Part shown: positions 58,090 through 64,000 of the stretch, in pieces
Layout: each line of letters opens with the position of its first letter
How positions within the stretch are numbered: the stretch's first letter is position 1
Made by a program: the position numbers and the translations under genes
The notes under the pieces: generated by a model
What the model was told of the DNA's origin: nothing
The model's database searches: none
Seen by the model: the letters and a program-made list of their open reading frames with translations, nothing else
NCBI GenBank assembly: GCA_963978905.1
Contig: OZ022260.1
Span: 459,725 to 523,724 of the forward strand
DNA from: Trichostrongylus colubriformis
Lineage: Eukaryota; Nematoda; Chromadorea; Rhabditida; Trichostrongylidae
Length of the DNA stretch: 64,000 bases
Direction of reading: 5' to 3'

Positions 58090-59685
58090 TTAGTTGCTAA
58101 GTGTAGGAGGTTCGTGTGGTGAATGGACTAGACCATGTTGATACTGGTTATACGCTGGGGCGTGAGGTGCCCATGCTGACCAAGGTGCGTGCGTATCCCG
58201 TGCGTTCACACCCTTTATACATCCTACTAGGTAAACAACTAGCCTCCATGCATTTTTGAGAATAGTTGCTATTATGGAGTTAGCTAACGACACAGCGTAC
58301 AGGCACATCATAGGGCCCCCGAAGTATGTCAGCGTTGCTAAGCCTAGTACTGTACTCAGAGCCACCAATGTTAGTTTCCAATGGCTTGTAATAATGTGCA
58401 ACAGGGGATCGATACTGGGTAGGCTAATATCATTGAACCACTGGTGTTTCAGAGGTACTCCATGCGCTCTTATATTGAAGGCTGACGTGTCCTGACTTGC
58501 ACTCAGATGGTAGTGTAGGGTACCGTTTAAAAGGAACTTCGTTGGCCTGTCGGCGCAATGGGCATCACACTGTTCATGTACAGTGGGATGGTTAAAGTAA
58601 AGAATAACTTCATTTTCTTCGTCCAAGGGTCCACATTTAACTAGGAATTGTTGAGACTGGCATGTAACGGTAACTGTTGCTTTGACGGGAGATTTACAAA
58701 CGGCTGTAAAGTAGGCTCCTAGAGAGCAGTCGTAACATCCAGTGAGCTTTGATATCTTGAAACCACATTCCTGGTTCACAGTTAGTTCAGCTACCACATC
58801 TTGTAATATTTTTGATTCAATTCGCAGCACTATCTCCTCTTCGTTGGACGTGGCAACGATATTTTCCTCACGTGCAATTAGGGTTGCGTAGGGTGTTTTT
58901 AGAGGTAGTGTACTTTGCGGGTTGTCACTGATTCTTTGAAGTGAATCGTTTGGACATTGACAGTTGAGTGGGGAGCTTCCACAGCTACATTGAATTCTAT
59001 TGGAACAAGTAGCAAACTGCTCCTGTGCCTGCGTAGGAGTGTCGCACGACACTGGAATTTGGAAGTTCGGTGGTAAGAGATGCGAGTTATCTTTCGAGAT
59101 AGCAAATCGCTTGTTTTCTAGAGGGTATAAAGGCCTCTGGATTGAGATTACCGTGATGTTGAAACCGTCAATACTGTTTGCAACATATGGTGTAAACGAT
59201 AGTGCCACCTTTTTCGTTTGATTGGCGATCGTTGTTTCTATTTCCAATTTAACTGTCGTTGTCCAATGAGGACATTGTATGATTTCGAAGATGCGATCAG
59301 ATATTGGTCTATGGACGATTCTATAGAACCAACAGCTAGGCAACGGCAAGAAACATCCGCAAAACATCCCCCCGCAACTGCTCATGCAGCCGGAGTAGCC
59401 TGGATATTGTGATGTGCGCCTTAATTCGAAGACTGTTTCATTTTTCTTGATCCTGTCGCATTTATTTTCAATGCATGATCCGGCATTAGCACAGCGTTTC
59501 GCGTGATGAACCGAAAGCTTGGTAGGTCTAGTGAAGAACTCTGTGACTTTCGAGCATTCAAATTCAATGGATTTTTTGATGAATTTCGCAGATCCAACAG
59601 TTTTATTTGCGTGCAAAATTTTTACATGCATAACTCTGATTGGAGTCTGTTGAATAGGAGTTCCCTGCTGTACTCTAGATGGCAT
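58090..59685 (-). CDS. env: BEL/Pao envelope, Gc-like class II fusion glycoprotein part
   Basis: The 531-codon frame encodes a cysteine-rich ectodomain like phlebovirus Gc, as reported for envelope genes of nematode BEL/Pao (Cer7/Tas-type) elements. A glycine/cysteine cluster at residues 94-121 (CGGMFCGCF followed by SCWFY) matches the class II fusion-loop region. Further cysteine-rich blocks lie at 213-245 and 306-350 (GCYDCSLGAYF). A hydrophobic stretch at about 436-475 is the likely membrane anchor, followed by a Pro/His-rich tail. The natural start is upstream: a signal-peptide-like segment and the first cysteines (about 59680-59800) lie in another frame, so the 5' part is broken by a frameshift near 59640-59685. 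From there to the stop the frame is uninterrupted for about 1.6 kb. It would act in the membrane of particles or cells if expressed. Confidence 0.85.
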   Translation of the reverse strand: MPSRVQQGTPIQQTPIRVMHVKILHANKTVGSAKFIKKSIEFECSKVTEFFTRPTKLSVHHAKRCANAGSCIENKCDRIKKNETVFELRRTSQYPGYSGCMSSCGGMFCGCFLPLPSCWFYRIVHRPISDRIFEIIQCPHWTTTVKLEIETTIANQTKKVALSFTPYVANSIDGFNITVISIQRPLYPLENKRFAISKDNSHLLPPNFQIPVSCDTPTQAQEQFATCSNRIQCSCGSSPLNCQCPNDSLQRISDNPQSTLPLKTPYATLIAREENIVATSNEEEIVLRIESKILQDVVAELTVNQECGFKISKLTGCYDCSLGAYFTAVCKSPVKATVTVTCQSQQFLVKCGPLDEENEVILYFNHPTVHEQCDAHCADRPTKFLLNGTLHYHLSASQDTSAFNIRAHGVPLKHQWFNDISLPSIDPLLHIITSHWKLTLVALSTVLGLATLTYFGGPMMCLYAVSLANSIIATILKNAWRLVVYLVGCIKGVNARDTHAPWSAWAPHAPAYNQYQHGLVHSPHEPPTLSN

Positions 59686-59782
59686 TTGTTATTTTCATTG
59701 CAAACAAGGTCAGCAGAATGGCGCATGGTGCCGTGTTGGCATGCATTTGCGGTGGAAATTAGAAATGCCAAGGCACATAGAA

Positions 59783-60382
59783 CTAGTGTTGTATAGTTGG
59801 CATTGGTGTTAACTCAAAATTGCAAAGTGGTGCTGTAGGCACCAGTTGTTCATTTTGTTGTGGTGGCACTTCTGTTTCACCCGAATTTATTTTGTTCGCA
59901 ATTTTGACGGTTAACCACACTGCACTCATTATTATTGTAATGGCAAGATATATCAACACAGTTGCAGTGCCTATGGCTCCAGCTGGCCAACAGTGGGGAT
60001 TTCCCAACAGACTTTTCGAGAGGAAGTATTGATGGTCACAAAATTGTGGTCTATCACAAAGCCGCTTTTGTTCTAGCACGCTATCGATACCTAGTGTACG
60101 TAAGCGCACTGTAACTCCTTTTTCTGTGGGAGATATGGGCAGTAAGAATTTGAGATACCGTGTTGTATTGTTCCTAGACTGACAGTCATCATCGATGCAT
60201 ACTTCGAACCAACCCTTCATCGGTGGCACGTTGATTATACCGTTAGAGCACGATATAAGGGAAGAGTTACTAACTGCCATGGCTGGGCTAAAGATAACTG
60301 ATAGCATTGCCAAAAATAACAAAGATGATGACATGGGTGCCAGTACACTAGTATGGCTAACATCATTCACATCATCATCCAT
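59783..60382 (-). CDS. BEL/Pao envelope, N-terminal (Gn-like position) membrane protein
   Basis: The frame (199 codons from the first Met; it stays open upstream to about 60610) has a hydrophobic signal segment (SSSLLFLAMLSVIFSPAMA). It continues with a short ectodomain with paired cysteines and Asn-X-Ser/Thr sites, a membrane segment near residues 134-160 (AIGTATVLIYLAITIIM) and a polar tail. The stop is followed within a few bases, in a different frame, by a second signal-like segment that leads into the Gc-like frame. The order (anchored part, internal signal, fusion part) mirrors a phlebovirus Gn-Gc precursor. Identity with Gn is by position only; the sequence itself is not recognisable. 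Confidence 0.65.
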   Translation of the reverse strand: MDDDVNDVSHTSVLAPMSSSLLFLAMLSVIFSPAMAVSNSSLISCSNGIINVPPMKGWFEVCIDDDCQSRNNTTRYLKFLLPISPTEKGVTVRLRTLGIDSVLEQKRLCDRPQFCDHQYFLSKSLLGNPHCWPAGAIGTATVLIYLAITIIMSAVWLTVKIANKINSGETEVPPQQNEQLVPTAPLCNFELTPMPTIQH

Positions 60383-60573
60383 GTTCCGAAAAAAGTCATG
60401 GGTACGGGTTTTTGCGCCGCGAGGAGGATTTCGTCTTGTTGCTGCCGTGGCATGTTTGGCCCCATCATTGGTTCTGCTTTCACTCGGCAGATTCTGGCCA
60501 TTTCTTTGTTCGCGTTCTTCGTCGGTATCGGGAACTTTGGATACACTGCGAATCTCGAGAGGATAAATTTTGT

Positions 60574-61023
60574 TTAGTGGTCTATGATAGTGATTTGGTT
60601 TGGCATCAGTATTTTTGCTGATCTAACTAAACCATCACTTGAAGTGATTATATCTGTGATCTTGCCGTAAGACCAACTTCCTCTTGGGATTAGGTCCTGT
60701 TCGATCAATACTATCTCACCAATTTCCGGACAAGATCTTTGTAAATGCCTGGGTTGCTTCAGCTGTTGCTTCTGCATTTCTCTTAGAGATACTAGGTATT
60801 CTGACTTCCAGCAATCCCAAAATTTGTTTGCCATGGTTTCGGAGAAGCGGATGGCTTCCAGTGCTTGTTCTCTGGATTGAATCAGTTCTGGATCGTATGT
60901 AGGATCATTATCACTTGTTAGATTTTCTCCTTCTGGTAGAGAAAATTTGAGATTTCCCTGAAGGAAATCGATTGGACGAAGAGGAATTTCCGCTATATCT
61001 TTCTTTACAAGAAAATGGCTCAC
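60574..61023 (-). pseudogene. BEL/Pao integrase, C-terminal fragment
   Basis: The frame carries the end of a BEL/Pao integrase: EIPLRPIDFLQGN, FWDCWKSEYLVSLRE, PEIGEIVLIEQDLIPRGSW and SSDGLVRSAKILMPN. A frameshift near 60600 separates it from the canonical IYPLEIR end, which lies in the envelope frame around 60560. Upstream of residue 10 the homology stops abruptly, within a few bases of an LTR in the opposite orientation. The catalytic D,D35E core, RNase H, reverse transcriptase and protease are missing. Confidence 0.85.
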
Positions 61024-61027
61024 GATC

Positions 61028-61203
61028 TGATGGTGATATATAGTGATAAATGATGTTTATGTTTTGCTACCAACACGGGGTATATAAACACCTCTTGATG
61101 GTAGAGTTCATTCTATTCATACTCTTTTCAATAAACGTTCGTTCAAAGAAGTCTACAGCTGCAAGTACCGGAATCAACCGGCCGGCATCCAGCAGTACGA
61201 ACA
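61028..61203 (+). repeat. 5' LTR of the plus-strand BEL/Pao piece
   Basis: It begins with TG and ends in ACA two bases before the primer-binding site. It contains GGTATATAAACACC (TATA, 61078-61091) and TTTTCAATAAACG (polyadenylation signal, near 61127-61136). At about 176 bp it is short for this superfamily. No second copy is seen in the window. Confidence 0.65.
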
Positions 61204-61205
61204 AG

Positions 61206-61220
61206 TGGCGACCACGGCAG
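61206..61220 (+). promoter_or_regulatory. Primer-binding site
   Basis: TGGCGACCACGGCAG lies two bases after the LTR. A TGGCGACC start is usual for BEL/Pao primer-binding sites, where a host tRNA 3' end pairs. Confidence 0.6.
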
Positions 61221-61276
61221 GATAGCAGGATCCAGGATCTTGGAAGAAACACTTCAATCGACATCATCCTCCACCT

Positions 61277-62659
61277 ATGCCGCGAACCAGCAGTGTTCAA
61301 ATCCGCCGACAAATCGGTCTTTACCAGAAGCAAGCCAAGCGACACTTATCGACTATCCCTACCATCCTATCGGACTACGATATTCAACTCCTCGACTGCA
61401 ATATCAGCCACCTGGACGACGATATTCTACATTCACTACGTATTGAAATTCGCGATGCTAAGGCAAGTCTTTTCAAAGCTTACTCGAAACTGACTCAGTT
61501 ACACTCCGAATGGCAGCTCCTCCAGAATGATCGTGCTGAACGGACAGTATTCGACGAGTATATCTCTAAGTACGGTGATTACAGAGAAATCATATCTTCT
61601 TCTGCCCAGCAACTAGAACAACTAGATCTTCTTATGAATGAGATCGACAAAAGCTATCCCGAGCGTAATCTGCCTGTATCATCAAATTCTTCCGACGCAG
61701 TTTTATATGACAGTACCGGTACCGACCGAGAACTCCATGAGCGACCAAGACACCAGTCTTGCCATCTTCTACCTCGTCCAGAAGCATGTTCAACCAACCA
61801 ATCGACGATGCATCTCCTCAACTTTGTGGATGCTTCGATTCTTTCGAAACTGGAACTACCAACGTTCGACGGGAACCTTCTCGAGTATCCAGAATTCTCT
61901 GCTCGATTCGCTACGCTGGTTGGTGATAAACCACAGCTTGATAACGTAACGAAACTTTCTTTACTGAAGTCATGTCTCCGTGGCCGTGCCTTACAATCTA
62001 TAGAAGGGCTCTCTATGACCGCAAGCAACTATAGTATAGCTATCGATATTTTGAAAACTCTATATGACGATAGAGTTACTATGCGGCATATCTTATATAC
62101 CAAACTAGCTCAATTGCCCCCTTGTGATCCAGAAGGTCGTCAGCTTCCCATGCTCTACAATAAGATGTACGCGCTCGTACGCCAATTCGGCAATGACGAT
62201 GATACCAAAGAGACGGCTTTAGGAGCCATACTTCTCAACAAGCTGCCGATGCGTGTTCGCAGCCAAGTTTATGATCGAACGGCGAATAGTCATAATGTCA
62301 CTCCAACAGAATTATTGGATATCCTGACTGGAATCGTTCGGAAGGATTCGTCGCTACTCGAGATGGAATACCACTCTCGCAACCCTTCCTCCATGCAACA
62401 CTCAGGTCTCTACAACAGTTATACGACCACGGTGTCACCACGAACGGTGGCATCGAAATTGTTGAATATTCCGCAAAAGAAGTCTTCAAAGCCATGTCCT
62501 TATTGTGAATCCCTTCTCCACACTGCAATGGATTGTAGTGCTTACGTCACACCCAGCCAACGAAATGAACAAGCGAGAAATCTGCGACTTTGTTTCAACT
62601 GCCTTTCTTCTCGCCATAGAACAGTAAATGTGATGGTGGATCATATTAGCTGCGAATAA
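61277..62659 (+). CDS. gag: BEL/Pao Gag, truncated at the 3' end
   Basis: The 460-codon frame encodes a coiled-coil-like N-terminal half, then the retrotransposon Gag region of the DUF1759 type (LPTFDGNLLEYPEF; LLKSCLRGRALQSIEG; ILKTLYDDRVTMRHIL). It ends with a cysteine-rich nucleocapsid (CPYCESLLHTAMDC and LCFNCLSSRHRT). The reading stops soon after the second knuckle begins: from about 62627 the sequence loses similarity to the family and a stop follows at 62657. Protease and the rest of Pol do not follow. The first ATG used here is 57 bases after the primer-binding site. Confidence 0.85.
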   Translation: MPRTSSVQIRRQIGLYQKQAKRHLSTIPTILSDYDIQLLDCNISHLDDDILHSLRIEIRDAKASLFKAYSKLTQLHSEWQLLQNDRAERTVFDEYISKYGDYREIISSSAQQLEQLDLLMNEIDKSYPERNLPVSSNSSDAVLYDSTGTDRELHERPRHQSCHLLPRPEACSTNQSTMHLLNFVDASILSKLELPTFDGNLLEYPEFSARFATLVGDKPQLDNVTKLSLLKSCLRGRALQSIEGLSMTASNYSIAIDILKTLYDDRVTMRHILYTKLAQLPPCDPEGRQLPMLYNKMYALVRQFGNDDDTKETALGAILLNKLPMRVRSQVYDRTANSHNVTPTELLDILTGIVRKDSSLLEMEYHSRNPSSMQHSGLYNSYTTTVSPRTVASKLLNIPQKKSSKPCPYCESLLHTAMDCSAYVTPSQRNEQARNLRLCFNCLSSRHRTVNVMVDHISCE

Positions 62660-63015
62660 CACAGAGTAGTGGTAAGTTTATTAGGTGCCGGTCATAGATC
62701 GGAGCAGTGAGTTCTTCGACCCAATAGGGGTCAGCCGCCGTCCTCCAGCCGTCGACCTCCGTTGAATGCCTTCCCTCGGCTTCTCGCCTCGCGCATGCTG
62801 AAAGCACAACATCAGTCTCGATCATCGAACGCTCACTACAGTATCCTGAGAACAGCTCATACCCTTTGCACTTACACCTCCCCTTTTTACCCAAAAAGGA
62901 CGTAGGCCCCCTAGAGCCCCAAAACAGACGTGTGAATGTACCCCACTCCTTCCTCCCTTGGGCTAATTTAAAAAGTAGCGACGGCTAAGCGTCTATAACA
63001 AAGCAAACACTTACT
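62660..63015. other. Spacer between Gag breakpoint and helicase gene
   Basis: No Pol sequence or LTR is recognised here. An 82-codon minus frame (62646-62894) has no domain. The stretch may contain the 3' untranslated region of the helicase gene. Confidence 0.35.
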
Positions 63016-64000
63016 TTATTGCGGTGGAAGGTGCTCCCTTAGTGTACGTTCCGAGACCAGGGCGTTGTTGGTGCGAGCCCATGCGATGACCGAATTCCAA
63101 AAGGGGATCTTGCATAGCGACCGCTGATGCCCTAAGACAAACTGTCCGTGACGGCACCGGGTGAGTGCCACGTTCATGCGGCGCGGATCGTCGAGGAACT
63201 CCGAAGTGCTAGGGTCGAAGTCGGTCTTCGTGGTGAGCAGGACAACCACATCCTTCTCACGACCTTGGACGGCATCCACCGTGGAAAGGTCGATCTGGTG
63301 GGCCTGCGAGAAGTCGGCCAGCCGTCGATGTTGCTCCTTATAGAAGGTAATTATACAAATGCTGGCAGGGGAGATCCCGCGTCTCAGTAGACGGGTAACC
63401 AGGGTCATGCAGACTTCAGCCTCCATGTCGTTGAAGTGGGAATGGCTCTGGGCTTTCTGCGACGAACCGGCTACGTCCACGAAGAGGAATGGCAGTTGTT
63501 CATTGGGAAATCGCATAACGTCCAACAACAGGCGACGCTGCTCACTCCGTGTGCCACTTCGAAGGGCGCCCCCGTATGCCAGGTGGTTGGGCAACCCGTT
63601 GAGATTGGGGTGGGCCCGGAACGTGGTTACGAGCGGAGCCATAGGGACGGCCCGTGCTTCCGATAGGACGTCCATCATGCTGCGAGCCCCAAACTTGACC
63701 GGGTTGGAGTGGCGGGAACAGCGCGCATAAGGTTCCAGTTGATGCACGTCGCCGATGTAAATTTGTCGACAATTAGGAAGTCGACTCGCCATCGCGGCAA
63801 AGACAGGGTCTGGAATTTGCGAAGCTTCGTCGCATATTAAAAGAGAGCAGTTATCCAGGAGTCCCGCGAAGATGCCATTCTTGCTAGTAGCGTTGAGGAG
63901 CGAAGATGTAGTGATCGCTAGAATCTGGGGTTGCACCTTAGCGAACAGGAGCGTTACTACCTTGTCGATCAACTCTGACACGTCCATTTCCGCCAGGATG
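63016..64000 (-). CDS. Upf1-like superfamily 1 helicase, C-terminal part (cut by window end)
   Basis: The frame is open from the window edge to TAA at 63016, at least 327 codons, with no intron. Helicase motifs in order: motif II LLICDEASQIPDP, motif III IYIGDVHQLEPY, motif IV-like SICIITFYKEQ, motif V STVDAVQGREKDVVVLLTT and motif VI NVALTRCRHGQFVLGH. This is the RecA2 part of an ATP-dependent RNA/DNA helicase of the Upf1/AAA_12 type. Motif I should lie beyond the window. The stop codon overlaps an AATAAA hexamer. An intronless, GC-rich frame is unlike the host genes here and next to a retroelement, so it may belong to a mobile element or a retrocopy. A normal cellular helicase exon is the alternative. 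Confidence 0.82.
   Translation of the reverse strand, partial: ILAEMDVSELIDKVVTLLFAKVQPQILAITTSSLLNATSKNGIFAGLLDNCSLLICDEASQIPDPVFAAMASRLPNCRQIYIGDVHQLEPYARCSRHSNPVKFGARSMMDVLSEARAVPMAPLVTTFRAHPNLNGLPNHLAYGGALRSGTRSEQRRLLLDVMRFPNEQLPFLFVDVAGSSQKAQSHSHFNDMEAEVCMTLVTRLLRRGISPASICIITFYKEQHRRLADFSQAHQIDLSTVDAVQGREKDVVVLLTTKTDFDPSTSEFLDDPRRMNVALTRCRHGQFVLGHQRSLCKIPFWNSVIAWARTNNALVSERTLREHLPPQ

Noticed and set aside
58256..60577. Plus-strand frames over the envelope region
   Set aside because: Shadows of the minus-strand envelope and integrase frames; no domain of their own.
1..64000. CRISPR array or bacterial operon
   Set aside because: The only tandem array (42944-43510) has 182-bp units without spacers. 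Gene structure, introns and transposons are eukaryotic.

Overview
The window looks like nuclear DNA of a nematode, most likely a clade V strongylid such as a hookworm; the genus is inferred, not proven. The reasons are small exons with TTTCAG-type splice acceptors, a likely trans-splice acceptor one base before a start codon, a cuticlin-type ZP-domain gene, a BEL/Pao retroelement carrying a phlebovirus-like envelope gene (known from nematode elements), and very dense palindromic MITEs. No prokaryotic gene layout, CRISPR array or operon is present. Most long open frames are accidents inside repeats or introns, and the real genes had to be assembled from exons by splice sites and reading phase.

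Layout. 1-8 kb: decayed transposons (mariner, a non-LTR retrotransposon, nested MITEs). 8.2-20.5 kb, minus strand: a complete seven-exon ADP/ATP carrier gene (299 codons plus stop), whose introns hold many mobile elements. These include a fold-back mariner, Helitron-like copies and a large palindrome between two ATT microsatellites. 20.5-30 kb: repeats and nested MITEs, with no convincing gene. 30.5-35.7 kb, minus strand: a cuticlin-like ZP gene, with a non-LTR retrotransposon in one intron. 37.5-38.7 kb, plus strand: a small secreted glycine-rich protein gene in four exons. 39-50 kb: MITEs, a Helitron-like tandem array and one two-exon gene end of unknown function. 50-57 kb: more DNA-transposon relics and a possible small gene end.

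57.2-62.7 kb is a rearranged BEL/Pao element. The integrase end and a two-part envelope region (a membrane-anchored Gn-like part, then a Gc-like class II fusion glycoprotein) lie on the minus strand. They are joined head to head with an LTR, primer-binding site and Gag on the plus strand. Protease, reverse transcriptase, RNase H and the integrase catalytic core are absent. The envelope region is split over three reading frames. 63.0 kb to the window end: the C-terminal half of an intronless Upf1-like superfamily 1 helicase on the minus strand.

The host genes do not form a pathway: one is mitochondrial, one is a cuticle or apical matrix protein, and one is a secreted glycine-rich protein. The strongest leads are the carrier's altered adenine pocket and the structure of the rearranged envelope-bearing retroelement.
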